Shown here: positions 1 to 7,728 of the stretch, in pieces
Numbering within the stretch: the stretch's first letter is position 1
How the letters are laid out: every line of letters begins with the position of its first letter
Assembly (NCBI GenBank): GCA_022574115.1
Contig: JACZSS010000019.1
Coordinates: 1 to 11,974, forward strand
Direction: 5' to 3'
Length of the DNA: 11,974 bases
Source of the DNA: Candidatus Heimdallarchaeota archaeon
GTDB lineage: Archaea > Asgardarchaeota > Heimdallarchaeia > Heimdallarchaeales > Kariarchaeaceae
Program-made: the position numbers and the translations under genes
The notes under the pieces: generated by a model
Database searches by the model: none
What the model saw: the letters and a program-made list of their open reading frames with translations, nothing else
What the model was told of the DNA's origin: nothing

Positions 1-10
1 AAAAAAAAAA

Positions 11-160
11 ATGACAAACAAAGAAGACAAAGTTGAAGAAGCTAAAGAAAGGCTGAAGATGAATGAGGAATTTGATAATCATAAAGAGACAGCAATGCAA
101 AAGATAGGTAAGGCATTCAAACAATATGATGATCAGGAATTCGCAAAGGAATTGAAATGA
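11..160 (+). CDS. 49-residue charged hypothetical protein
   Basis: A short frame from ATG to TGA encodes 49 residues, starting MTNKEDKVEEAKERLK. It is very rich in Lys, Glu, Asp and Gln, has no Cys and no hydrophobic segment, and is probably a soluble helical or coiled-coil-forming protein. I do not recognise a family. It is the first of three closely packed micro-genes (next starts at 175 and 301). Its stop codon ends at the first base of the shared ribosome-binding repeat that serves the next frame. The bases before its start are only a poly-A run at the window edge, so its own ribosome binding site cannot be judged. Coding status rests on the tandem arrangement and a plausible amino-acid composition. 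Confidence 0.45.
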   Translation: MTNKEDKVEEAKERLKMNEEFDNHKETAMQKIGKAFKQYDDQEFAKELK

Positions 161-175
161 GGAGAGACTGAATTA
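160..175 (+). repeat. 16-nt direct repeat with ribosome binding site, copy 1
   Basis: AGGAGAGACTGAATTA occurs here and again, identical, at 284-299. The GGAGAG part is a strong Shine-Dalgarno match placed 8 nt before the ATG at 175. The repeat supports both downstream micro-frames as translated genes and suggests that one gene-start module was duplicated. Confidence 0.75.
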
Positions 176-300
176 TGATTGATTTGAGACATTTATTTCA
201 TAGAATTATATTCAAGAACAGTTACAAGAATAGACATAATTGTTTCAAATGTCATGGTAGAGCTTGGGATAGTTGGAATAAAAAGGAGAGACTGAATTAA
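175..300 (+). CDS. 41-residue hypothetical protein with one CxxC
   Basis: ATG at 175 follows GGAGAG by 8 nt and the frame ends at TAA (298-300), giving 41 residues. The protein is basic (many Lys, Arg, His) and has one CFKCHG motif at about residues 23-28, followed by RAWDSWNKK. A single CxxC with nearby His residues could bind zinc alone or in a dimer, but there is no second pair. No family recognised. The next gene's ribosome binding site lies inside the last codons of this one and the next ATG directly follows its stop, so translation of the two is probably coupled. Confidence 0.5.
   Translation: MIDLRHLFHRIIFKNSYKNRHNCFKCHGRAWDSWNKKERLN
284..299 (+). repeat. 16-nt direct repeat with ribosome binding site, copy 2
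   Basis: Second identical copy of AGGAGAGACTGAATTA. Here GGAGAG sits 10 nt before the ATG at 301, and the repeat overlaps the 3' end of the preceding frame, encoding its last residues (ERLN). Confidence 0.75.
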
Positions 301-369
301 ATGGTTGAAATACATACAGATGACATAAAGGTAACTTTTTGCAAAAAGTGTAAGCAACTATTAGAATAA
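301..369 (+). CDS. 22-residue micro-protein with one CxxC
   Basis: The frame runs MVEIHTDDIKVTFCKKCK and ends at TAA (367-369). It starts immediately after the stop of the 41-residue gene and has a strong Shine-Dalgarno sequence in the 16-nt repeat. One CxxC (residues 14-17) looks like half of a zinc ribbon. It may be a genuine micro-protein or the remnant N-terminus of a longer zinc-ribbon protein whose second half has been lost. No family can be assigned. The following 118 bases up to 488 are AT-rich and hold no further supported gene. Confidence 0.4.
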   Translation: MVEIHTDDIKVTFCKKCKQLLE

Positions 370-487
370 AGATGGTCTTTCCGTGTGTTCGAGATTTAGT
401 ACAAGCCAATTTATTTGTAGCTTTATCAATTTAAATTAATTAATCTAAAAAATCTTTAAGACAGTTTCAAAATTTAATTCATTTACA

Positions 488-733
488 ATGAAAATAATAA
501 TGACTCTTCACCAGAAGAATCAACTCTACCGCACATCGTCCGTACTTGATCTGATTGGTTTTACTTGGTTAGCTACAATTTTCTTCTTCTCGTCTCAAGC
601 CAATAATCGGTTACTTTCAATTGTATTAAACACAATACAAATTTTTATGTCCTTTTTTATGATTAGCATATCAAAGACTCTTCACTTTATAGCTGATTTT
701 ACTGAAGAAGAAAGAGAAATGATTGCTAAATAA
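488..733 (+). CDS. Small two-helix membrane protein
   Basis: An 81-residue frame with two hydrophobic segments, about residues 19-36 (LDLIGFTWLATIFFFSS) and 42-62 (LLSIVLNTIQIFMSFF), and a charged C-terminus ending TEEEREMIAK. It is probably an integral membrane hairpin. I recognise no family or catalytic motif. ATG at 488 and ATG at 500 are both possible starts; no clear ribosome binding site precedes either, and AT-rich sequence upstream (430-480) could hold a promoter. It stands alone, with the next gene 292 nt downstream. Confidence 0.55.
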   Translation: MKIIMTLHQKNQLYRTSSVLDLIGFTWLATIFFFSSQANNRLLSIVLNTIQIFMSFFMISISKTLHFIADFTEEEREMIAK

Positions 734-745
734 TGAAAAATAACA

Positions 746-777
746 GCGGGGCGAACGCAGATAGTCGGAGTTATCCG
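746..777. other. GC-rich patch with two small hairpins
   Basis: In very AT-rich surroundings about 30 bases are GC-rich and can fold into two adjacent small stems. GCG (746-748) can pair with CGC (756-758), and CGGA (766-769) with TCCG (774-777) around a GTTA loop. It lies just after the stop at 733, so it could be the 3' end or terminator structure of that transcript, or a fragment of a structured RNA. It matches no RNA family I can name. The rest of 734-1025 is AT-rich with nothing else clear. Confidence 0.25.
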
Positions 778-1012
778 AAAATAATATTTGATGGAACTTG
801 TGGATATTGAACTTCGTATACTTCATTATAAATTTTCTTGGTAATAAATTAGTCTAGGAAGAATACATTTACCTTACATACTAAATTCTTGGTTAAATGA
901 ATTCTTTAAGATTTATGCACCAGCACGTGTTGAATTTTTAATTCGATCAATCAACAACTTAATCAGATGATTTTATGACAATACTACAAGTAAAAGGTTT
1001 AGAAAAAGAATT

Positions 1013-1017
1013 AGGAG
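1013..1017 (+). promoter_or_regulatory. Ribosome binding site of the DUF4386 gene
   Basis: AGGAG stands 8 nt before the ATG at 1026 and fixes that start. A 15-codon frame (975-1022) ends between this site and the start codon. Confidence 0.7.
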
Positions 1018-1025
1018 AATGAAAA

Positions 1026-1730
1026 ATGAATTCAAACAAAATGACCGCACGAACTGTGGGAGTATTATTTATCACTGCGACAGTTGCAGGCATATTAGGT
1101 GTTGTTCTTTTGGATACTATTCTAGATGATTCAGATTATTTAATTACTGTTTCTGAAAATGAAAATCAAGTGTTGATAGGAGTGCTCTTTGAGTTAATTT
1201 CGGCTGTTGCAGTTGCTGGTACTGCAATTACCTTGTTTCCAATCTTTAAAAAGCATAATGAAACTTTAGCTCTTGGGTATGTTGGTGGCAGGATTCTTGA
1301 AGCCGTTACCATTATTGTTGGTTTAATCAGCGCATTATTGCTGTTAACATTAAGTCAGGAATTTGTAAAAGCAGGAGCTCCGGATTCCCATTTTCAAACA
1401 TTAGGTACCTTATTCGTCGCAACTCGTGATTGGACCAACTTGATTGGGCCTAATATCCTTCTTAGCCTAAATGCTCTGATTTTGAGTTATTTGTTGTATC
1501 AATTAAAACTCGTTCCTCGATTTATATCAGTCTGGGGTCTTATTGCAGCCCCAGCTGTTTTAGCAGCTGGGTTGTTAATTATGTTCGGCCTTATTGGACG
1601 TTTTTCGACAGTTGCGGGCTTGTTAGTTCTTCCAATAGCTTTGTTTGAGATGGTTCTAGCGGTATGGCTGATAGTTAAAGGATTCAATTCATCTGCAATT
1701 GTTTCCGAGTCAGTAAAAACAGATGTATAA
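1026..1730 (+). CDS. DUF4386 family integral membrane protein
   Basis: The 234-residue product has six hydrophobic segments, about residues 10-30, 49-72, 88-110, 138-160, 167-190 and 197-218. The opening TARTVGVLFITATVAGILG and the later pattern of GGRILEA and WGLIAAPAVLAAGLL fit DUF4386 (Pfam PF14329), a six-helix membrane family common in bacteria and some archaea. Its biochemical function is unknown, and no catalytic or transport motif is obvious. The length is normal for the family and the C-terminus ends in a short hydrophilic tail. The start is set by AGGAG 8 nt upstream. It appears to be a single-gene unit, with 247 nt before the next gene and a T-run (TAATTTTTTAA, about 1808-1818) that could end transcription. 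Since this type of gene is frequent in bacteria, acquisition by transfer is possible but unproven here. Confidence 0.85.
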   Translation: MNSNKMTARTVGVLFITATVAGILGVVLLDTILDDSDYLITVSENENQVLIGVLFELISAVAVAGTAITLFPIFKKHNETLALGYVGGRILEAVTIIVGLISALLLLTLSQEFVKAGAPDSHFQTLGTLFVATRDWTNLIGPNILLSLNALILSYLLYQLKLVPRFISVWGLIAAPAVLAAGLLIMFGLIGRFSTVAGLLVLPIALFEMVLAVWLIVKGFNSSAIVSESVKTDV

Positions 1731-1948
1731 TCGATAAAATGAGCACATCCAAAATAAGAAAAAGGATACCCAAATGATAAATTTATAAAATTTTGCAATT
1801 CGACGACTAATTTTTTAATCAGATCAGAAAATTCGACATCGGGGCATCCTTAAGTTACATATACAATTTAGATGATGAGGAACATTATCTGTAGTATTTA
1901 CTAAGAAGTCAGAGTTGTATTATATTACTTTCAGATATCTGTCAATTT

Positions 1949-1956
1949 CTTATATG
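1949..1956 (+). promoter_or_regulatory. Archaeal TATA box, leaderless transcript
   Basis: CTTATATG is centred about 26 bp before the ATG at 1978. This is the usual spacing from archaeal TATA box to transcription start, and no ribosome binding site lies between. The mRNA therefore probably begins at or next to the start codon. Confidence 0.5.
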
Positions 1957-1977
1957 TAACCTACCTAAATATAACTC

Positions 1978-2202
1978 ATGAGTGGATTTGGCTTTCATCC
2001 TCTTCGATCTCTAAAGTGCAAAAATTGTGATACAAAATTACAAAGAGTTTACGAACGGGTGCATATAAACCGGAAGACAAAGTTCAGGCATGTGTTGGGA
2101 GAGTACAGATGTCCAAATTGTCGGGCATATTATTCTAGAGTTAAGGATGTTGAACAAAATTATTACCAAAAAGGAGACATAAATGACCCATACTATCCAT
2201 AA
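1978..2202 (+). CDS. Small double-CxxC zinc-ribbon protein
   Basis: A 74-residue basic protein with two CxxC knuckles: C14-C17 (CKNC) and C45-C48 (CPNC). The spacing of 27 residues between pairs fits a zinc ribbon. The intervening segment is rich in Arg, Lys and His and the tail is acidic and Tyr-rich (QNYYQKGDINDPYYP). It could bind nucleic acid or act as a small adaptor; nothing identifies the partner. Translation probably starts at ATG 1978 on a leaderless mRNA because a TATA-like element sits about 26 bp upstream. The next gene starts 67 nt after this stop, and has its own TATA-like box, so co-transcription is possible but not required. Confidence 0.7.
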   Translation: MSGFGFHPLRSLKCKNCDTKLQRVYERVHINRKTKFRHVLGEYRCPNCRAYYSRVKDVEQNYYQKGDINDPYYP

Positions 2203-2234
2203 ACGAGAGTTCAATGAGAAAGAGCAAATGCAAG

Positions 2235-2242
2235 ATTTTTTA
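2235..2242 (+). promoter_or_regulatory. TATA-like box before the ARPP-1 gene
   Basis: TTTTTATA is centred about 31 bp before the ATG at 2270, with no clear ribosome binding site in between. It is consistent with a leaderless or nearly leaderless transcript. Confidence 0.4.
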
Positions 2243-2269
2243 TAGATGAATGCTTAACTTTCATTAAAG

Positions 2270-3286
2270 ATGGCAACCGCAAAAATTGAAACATTGTTAA
2301 ATGGGATTTCTTGGGATAATTCAGTGTCCTACGGTAACATAACCTATGTGCCCATAGTCGGTAAAATGCCAGGATCTATCAAAGATCTTGATCTACAGCT
2401 TGCAGACGAAGATGTTCAGGGGATGCAAATTTCGGAACTTGAAGTTGAGGATGTTAATCATGTAAATATTGAATCTGAATATGATGGTAATTTACTAGTT
2501 TTATCAGGATTAGTACTTCAAGGAGGCCGGCAAACAAGATCTACTCGTCGACCATTCCTTATCAAGAAAGGAACAAAGCGAACAATACCCGTAAATTGCA
2601 TAGAGAGGGGGAGATGGGCATATACCGATGATAAAATTATTGATCATGATAATGTAAAAAATTTTGCATTTACATCAAAAATGATGTCGAGAAAGGTTAG
2701 ATCAACTCTGTATCAATCAGGTTATTCCCAAAGTAGTACCTGGAATTCGATTAGTCAATATCAAAGTGAAAACGCAATAGATGCAGATTTAGCATCAACG
2801 GAAAGTTTTGAGGATATCGAAATAGAAATCAAAAAGAAATCCGGTCAAAAAATCTCCAAAATCAAAGACATCCTTGCTCCAGCATTTATGCAAAAAGAAC
2901 AACGCGGTATATTCGTTTTGGAAGATGGAAAGCCTCATTCACTCGAGGTATTTACAGATGTTAATCTTTGGAAAAAAATTTATTTACAGATACTCGATTC
3001 AGATGCACTTCAGCTTTTAAATACTAAAGAGAATGGAAAAAATGTGTTGCAACCGATTAATCTTGCAAAGATTCAGACTAAGGAAGCAGAGGGCTTAGCC
3101 GATGAGAAATCTTATGCGGTCAAAGTAGGTGAAATGGTTGGATGGGCGATTGGATTAGCTGATGAATTCATACATCTTAGTGTATTTGTGGAAAATAAAG
3201 AAGCACAGGATAATCAGATGCAAATGCAAATGCAGAACCAAGAGTTTACTGAATCTGCTGTTCAGGAAATCTTATTTGACGAATAG
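2270..3286 (+). CDS. ARPP-1-like domain protein
   Basis: The 338-residue product resembles the ARPP-1 domain (Pfam PF20208; the name refers to association with ADP-ribosylglycohydrolase and rhodanese-phosphatase proteins). The recognisable pieces are MPGSIKDLDLQLADED (33-48), a strand ending LVLSGLVLQGGRQTR (76-90, family pattern 'EGEELVGAKQNR'), and RTIPVNCIERGRW (104-116), followed by a Ser/Tyr-rich segment around 138-162. No signal peptide or membrane helix is present, so it is cytosolic. No catalytic residues are known to me, and the family's role is inferred only from gene neighbourhoods. A C-terminal extension carries QMQMQMQNQ (316-324) and an acidic tail ending ILFDE, which looks like a flexible linker plus short interaction motif. 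None of the usual ADP-ribose or phosphatase partners is in this window; the neighbour is a small zinc-ribbon gene. Confidence 0.7.
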   Translation: MATAKIETLLNGISWDNSVSYGNITYVPIVGKMPGSIKDLDLQLADEDVQGMQISELEVEDVNHVNIESEYDGNLLVLSGLVLQGGRQTRSTRRPFLIKKGTKRTIPVNCIERGRWAYTDDKIIDHDNVKNFAFTSKMMSRKVRSTLYQSGYSQSSTWNSISQYQSENAIDADLASTESFEDIEIEIKKKSGQKISKIKDILAPAFMQKEQRGIFVLEDGKPHSLEVFTDVNLWKKIYLQILDSDALQLLNTKENGKNVLQPINLAKIQTKEAEGLADEKSYAVKVGEMVGWAIGLADEFIHLSVFVENKEAQDNQMQMQMQNQEFTESAVQEILFDE

Positions 3287-3381
3287 ATGAATAATCCTTG
3301 TTTGGGACTGATTTTATAAGAATCTATGGAGGACAAATAATCAATAGCCTGCTGAAACTGCTAGTCGATATGATTAGGTGT

Positions 3382-3397
3382 AATTGTATATACAATT
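3382..3397. promoter_or_regulatory. 16-nt perfect palindrome, possible operator
   Basis: AATTGTATATACAATT equals its own reverse complement over all 16 bases and contains a TATATA core. A second inverted repeat, ATCAG-GAT-CTGAT, follows at 3401-3413. They lie in the 244-nt gap between the ARPP-1 gene and the beta-helix gene, about 135-150 bp before the beta-helix start. This is a likely dimeric regulator site, possibly overlapping a TATA box, but no start site can be fixed from it. Confidence 0.4.
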
Positions 3398-3530
3398 TTG
3401 ATCAGGATCTGATTTAAGATCGGTGGCGTAAATAGAGCAATTATTGCTGTACACCATCAAAACGTTGAGAATAACTTGGGCGTTGGGGACTGAACAAGTT
3501 GATTTTCACAAATTAGAATAGAATCAGTTT

Positions 3531-6056
3531 ATGGGAAAAAACCAATTAACCAGCAAACTTATAACTATTATTCACGTATATAATAGTATGAAATTGAGCT
3601 GCTCTGCTAAGTATTTACTTAGTATGTTAATTTTTTTCATTGTATTATCAATCTTCTCTTCCCCAGTAATGGGAAATTCGACAAATTATAACAGAAACAA
3701 AGAGGTTACAATAAAAGAAAAAATTGTAGATCACACTTTATCCCCAAGCGCCTTAACTCCTACACAAGAATATAAAAATTCCGATCCCATTCATATAGAT
3801 GGAAATGAAGAGTTAATGTCATATGGGTTTGAAGGTGATGGGAGTCGTGAGAATCCGTTTCTGATTGAAGGATTTTCAATCTCTACTTACAGTGACGATA
3901 AAATCCGGCTAGTAAATACTCGGCTGCATATTCTTATCAAGAATAATTATGTTGATGGTTTGCATGGCACTGAAGGTTTCGGGGTTATATTAGATAATTC
4001 TAGTAATGTAATAATCAGAAACAATATTATTACAAGATCAGCTCAGGATGGGATTGTACTGTATTTTTCTTCAAACAACAAAGTAATTGAAAACCAAATA
4101 CTGGAAAATGCATGGAATGGAATTAGGATCGAAGCTTTCTCGGATAACAATTTGGTTGAGCGAAACTTCATTTCCGATTCTGGTGGTGGTATAAATATTT
4201 TAGATACATCAAACAAAAATATCGTACAATCTAATACTATTACAGGTATTCAAGGTAATGGAATCTCTTTAGGCAGAGATTCGCCAGATTTTAACGTTCC
4301 AAACAGTTATAACATAATCAGTGGAAATGCGATCTCTAATGGCGGTGCCGATGGTATAGCTCTGGCAATATCTGACTATACCCAAATAACCAACAATACA
4401 ATCAACAATAATCAAGGAATTGGGATAGTAATGTTTGGCGCTCGTTTTACAACGATTTCTCGCAATGATATCTTTGCAAATGTTGGCGCAATTCAATCAC
4501 ACCAGGATGACGACACTGGGTTATTTTCTGAATACAATTTTATTGATCACAACAATATCACTGCTGAGAGAAATGAAGGGATGTGGCACGGATTCTCGAA
4601 GCATTACGTCATAACAAACAATCGAATTATAGGAAACGAATTGGATGGAATTACTCTTTTTAACTGCGAGAATTTCACCATTTCTGGAAATCATTTTATT
4701 GAAAATTTTAGCTTCGGATTATCGATCCAAGCTGGATCTAATCACAACATTACTTGGAATTATTTCGTAGATAACAATGGCCTACCTCAATTATCAATTG
4801 ATCCATTAACTCCGAGTATTGAAATTAGTTACAATTATTGGAGTGATTTTACAGGACAAGACGCAGATGCAGATGGAATATTTGATACTGCTTTTGGTAA
4901 TGATAATTTTCCCCTTGCCTCCTTAGAAATTGTCAATCCAATACATGAAATTTCTAAGATTAATTTTCTCTTGGTTCCTGAAAATATATTTGATAGATTT
5001 GAAATTCTCGTTTGGAAGATACCAATTGATAGCCAAGGACATAGATTTCAATTTAGTCTATATTATTCTGAGGATCAAGGAGTAACTTGGAATATTCTCG
5101 AGATAAGTCAAAATAGCCATTATATTTGGGATGCCAACTCATTTTATCATAAGGACTATGTGGTTAAAGTGGTAGCAACAGCATCAAATGGACTTTCCAT
5201 CGAAAGTGATTATCGTATTATTGAAAATCGAAAACGAGTTCTATTCACATTTGAAGCTTTAATTGACGGTAAAGATGAGTTGATTCTTCAAGGTGAACAA
5301 ATTTGGTATCATCATTATTATGCCCAACTCCCTGGCAAGTTCAACGAAGAAAACGTTTCAACTGTTATCGACAATCATGAATGGTTTCCAGAATTCCCCA
5401 TGGGTGAAGATGAAGGAGACTCAACCACTGTCGGTGAGTTAATCAAGTTAGACAAAATGAGAGTCGAATTTATAATTGAAAATATAAAAATTCAAGATTA
5501 TGATCCGAATGAAGATCCCGGGGTACAAAGAAGCTCAAATTTAGTTTATATTAGTCAACAACCCTTGGAAGAGAATGATTTTACTCTAAAAGTGATGCTT
5601 GACGATGAAGGTCCAAATGGTGCAGCTTGGTATGCCTTTTCAGTTGTCTATACTCTCGAGCGATTTAGCCAATACTCAGAAAACATAATTTCTGACGGTA
5701 TATCGGTAAGTTCTGAAGTGATAATAACTTCGATTGAAATTACTTCAGATGCTTTTACCTATGATTATCTAACCTCGACTTTTGAAGATGATGATCCAAT
5801 TGATTTAGGCATAATAATTGGTTTGATTGTTCTTGGAATTGGGGTATTTGGATTTGTTAAATTTGCGAACAGATTTTCACATCCTAAGCAAATCGTAAAA
5901 CCATCAATACGAACCCATGTGGACAAAGATAGCGTTACCTCACCATTGGATAAAACGGAATTATCTATGCAGCCTTTATTTTGCGGGACGTGTGGTACCA
6001 AAAGTGAGCTTGATTCGCTCTTTTGTGGTAATTGTGGTGTTAAATTTGATCTTTGA
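3531..6056 (+). CDS. Secreted beta-helix (NosD-like) protein with zinc ribbon
   Basis: The 841-residue product has an N-terminal hydrophobic signal (about 30-46, LLSMLIFFIVLSIFSSP). After it comes DPIHIDGNEELMSYGF (86-101) and the ENPFLIEGF entry motif. Then, from about 120 to 420, come many parallel beta-helix (PbH1/NosD) turns of the type NNIITRSAQDGIVLYFSSNN. A NYWSDFTG and DADADG calcium-type loop (444-449) closes the helix. It is followed by a fibronectin/Ig-like stretch with LYYSEDQGVTWNIL, a second extracellular domain, a membrane helix (about 757-777), and a cytoplasmic tail with CGTC and CGNC pairs (818-835). The body is therefore outside the cell and the zinc ribbon inside. Such folds usually bind or cut surface polysaccharides; no catalytic residues are clear. 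The start is uncertain: ATG 3588 gives a more compact signal peptide than ATG 3531. 'NosD' refers only to the repeat family; no copper or nitrous-oxide genes are nearby. Confidence 0.85.
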   Translation: MGKNQLTSKLITIIHVYNSMKLSCSAKYLLSMLIFFIVLSIFSSPVMGNSTNYNRNKEVTIKEKIVDHTLSPSALTPTQEYKNSDPIHIDGNEELMSYGFEGDGSRENPFLIEGFSISTYSDDKIRLVNTRLHILIKNNYVDGLHGTEGFGVILDNSSNVIIRNNIITRSAQDGIVLYFSSNNKVIENQILENAWNGIRIEAFSDNNLVERNFISDSGGGINILDTSNKNIVQSNTITGIQGNGISLGRDSPDFNVPNSYNIISGNAISNGGADGIALAISDYTQITNNTINNNQGIGIVMFGARFTTISRNDIFANVGAIQSHQDDDTGLFSEYNFIDHNNITAERNEGMWHGFSKHYVITNNRIIGNELDGITLFNCENFTISGNHFIENFSFGLSIQAGSNHNITWNYFVDNNGLPQLSIDPLTPSIEISYNYWSDFTGQDADADGIFDTAFGNDNFPLASLEIVNPIHEISKINFLLVPENIFDRFEILVWKIPIDSQGHRFQFSLYYSEDQGVTWNILEISQNSHYIWDANSFYHKDYVVKVVATASNGLSIESDYRIIENRKRVLFTFEALIDGKDELILQGEQIWYHHYYAQLPGKFNEENVSTVIDNHEWFPEFPMGEDEGDSTTVGELIKLDKMRVEFIIENIKIQDYDPNEDPGVQRSSNLVYISQQPLEENDFTLKVMLDDEGPNGAAWYAFSVVYTLERFSQYSENIISDGISVSSEVIITSIEITSDAFTYDYLTSTFEDDDPIDLGIIIGLIVLGIGVFGFVKFANRFSHPKQIVKPSIRTHVDKDSVTSPLDKTELSMQPLFCGTCGTKSELDSLFCGNCGVKFDL

Positions 6057-6085
6057 TGTCTGAAACAGATCGATCTAAATCTTGA

Positions 6086-6092
6086 TTTTTTT
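6086..6092 (+). terminator. T-tract terminator after the beta-helix gene
   Basis: A run of seven T begins 30 nt after the stop codon at 6056, followed by another TTTTT run near 6100. Oligo-T tracts without a strong hairpin are the typical archaeal intrinsic termination signal. Confidence 0.5.
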
Positions 6093-6295
6093 AGGTTAAT
6101 TTTTGGTTAATTTATAGATAGTTTATCGATATTTAACTAGTAGTTATACGGCAAGATTCATTGACTGTTCCGACATTTACTCGAAAAATTTAAATAAATA
6201 AGTAATATCCACTGTTTGTCTGTGCAAGTAACAAATCAATGAGGCTACCGAATTAGCTAACCTTACTAGATCTAATTACGCACAAGAGGATTATA

Positions 6296-7543
6296 ATGAA
6301 ATTAAATCGAAAAATATACGGTTTCACAACCGCACTAATTATTGCGATAATGATGATATCTTCAGTCTTCTCAAGTGGTGAAGCAAAAGTTAATCTACCG
6401 GTAAGGCTTGAAGGAACATTAAACGGTGCAGAATATCTCATACGAGTACCTGAGAATTGGGGAGGGACGTTACTGGTTTTTGCACATGGTTATGGACAGC
6501 CTAGTTCTGCTCAAGCAGCTCCGGGTGGTACAGCAATGGAAGACTTTTTGCTTTCACAGGGATATGCTTTGGCTGGTTCAAGATATCAGGCTGATGGTTG
6601 GGCAATAAAAGAGGGGATAATAGATACCCTCTCATTGACTAATTTCTTTGGGGCAAAAGTTGGTACTCCGGACCAAGTTATTTTATGGGGATTCTCAATG
6701 GGATCTGTTATTGCATTTGAGAGTGCTGAACGATATTCGGATATCTACGACGGTGTCATCTCAGCTTGCGCGCTTGGTGCAGGAACAGTTAGAACCTGGG
6801 ATAGTGCCTTTACTCTTGCATTAGCCTATGATGTTGCGTTTGGATGGCCAGAGGATTGGGGGACGTCTGACAATGTGCGTAATGACTTGGTATTCAATTC
6901 TGACGTCTTTCCTGTGTTATTTAATCAGGTAATAGCCTCAAGTAATTTTGGATTTTTTGAATTTATGCGTATGGTGAGTGGGATTCCATTTGATGGATTT
7001 TACTCAGGAGCAAACTTTTTGTTTACAGATATGTTCTTTCTAACAGAAGCACGTGGAGAACTAGAAAGTAGAGCTGGTGGACCAATTGTCGAGAACATCG
7101 GACATACATATACGCTAACCGAATCAGATCTGGCATATTTAGCAGCACTCGGTGTGGATGCTGGATCACTTCTACAAGCGATGAACGCTCGCACTAATAT
7201 TGTTGCTCCTAAGAATGCCCGTAATTACGTGAAGCACTATGCAGAGTATACTGGAGATATAAAAACTCCAGTGCTCACCATACATACTGTGGGTGATGGA
7301 TTGGTCGTCGTAAATCAAGAAAATGCTTACAGATCGACTGTTGAGGCAGCAGGCATGGAATCTCTTCTAGTGCAGGTTTACACAGATGCTGTTGGACACT
7401 GTGACTTTAACCCGTTACAATTATTGTTTTCAATATCAGCTATGGAATTTTGGCTTGCATCTGGTATTGCTCCAAGTTCAGCTTTTTTCCCAGAAGCATT
7501 TGGTTTTTTAAATGACTTTGAACCATCACCGATGCCTTTTTAG
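6296..7543 (+). CDS. Secreted alpha/beta hydrolase
   Basis: The 415-residue product begins with a signal peptide (basic MKLNRK, hydrophobic core about 9-26, cleavage plausible near SSGEA). The mature part is an alpha/beta hydrolase. HGYG (64-67) is the oxyanion-loop motif, GFSMG (132-136) is the nucleophile elbow with Ser134, Asp334 in HTVGDGLVVV is the likely acid, and His368 in VGHCDF is the catalytic base. A long insertion between residues about 165 and 300, rich in Phe and Tyr, forms the cap that would set substrate choice. It probably hydrolyses an ester or related bond outside the cell; the substrate is unknown. AGAGG (6285-6289) lies 6 nt before the start, and a TATA-like AATTTAAATAAATA stands near 6187-6200. 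It may work at the cell surface alongside the preceding beta-helix protein, though the two appear to be separate transcription units. Confidence 0.85.
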   Translation: MKLNRKIYGFTTALIIAIMMISSVFSSGEAKVNLPVRLEGTLNGAEYLIRVPENWGGTLLVFAHGYGQPSSAQAAPGGTAMEDFLLSQGYALAGSRYQADGWAIKEGIIDTLSLTNFFGAKVGTPDQVILWGFSMGSVIAFESAERYSDIYDGVISACALGAGTVRTWDSAFTLALAYDVAFGWPEDWGTSDNVRNDLVFNSDVFPVLFNQVIASSNFGFFEFMRMVSGIPFDGFYSGANFLFTDMFFLTEARGELESRAGGPIVENIGHTYTLTESDLAYLAALGVDAGSLLQAMNARTNIVAPKNARNYVKHYAEYTGDIKTPVLTIHTVGDGLVVVNQENAYRSTVEAAGMESLLVQVYTDAVGHCDFNPLQLLFSISAMEFWLASGIAPSSAFFPEAFGFLNDFEPSPMPF

Positions 7544-7728
7544 TTGATCGATAAGAAAGAAATTGGCAAATATTTGAAAGGAATACAATACAACTATGTC
7601 GTGTTTCCAAACTTGGCAACAGATTCTTTATCCACAAAAATGCAGACAATTGAGATGAAGGTTTAAACCAGATTGTCTCTGAATCCCCCAGAATTAAGTA
7701 AATTGCAAGAGAAAAATAGGGATTAGCA

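Noticed and set aside
3531..6056. True NosD copper-insertion protein of nitrous oxide reductase
   Set aside because: Only the beta-helix repeat type matches. There are no nos genes nearby, and the membrane anchor plus zinc ribbon are not part of NosD.
6253..6608. Alternative frames at the hydrolase start on both strands
   Set aside because: The hydrolase frame has a ribosome binding site, signal peptide and catalytic motifs; the others have none.
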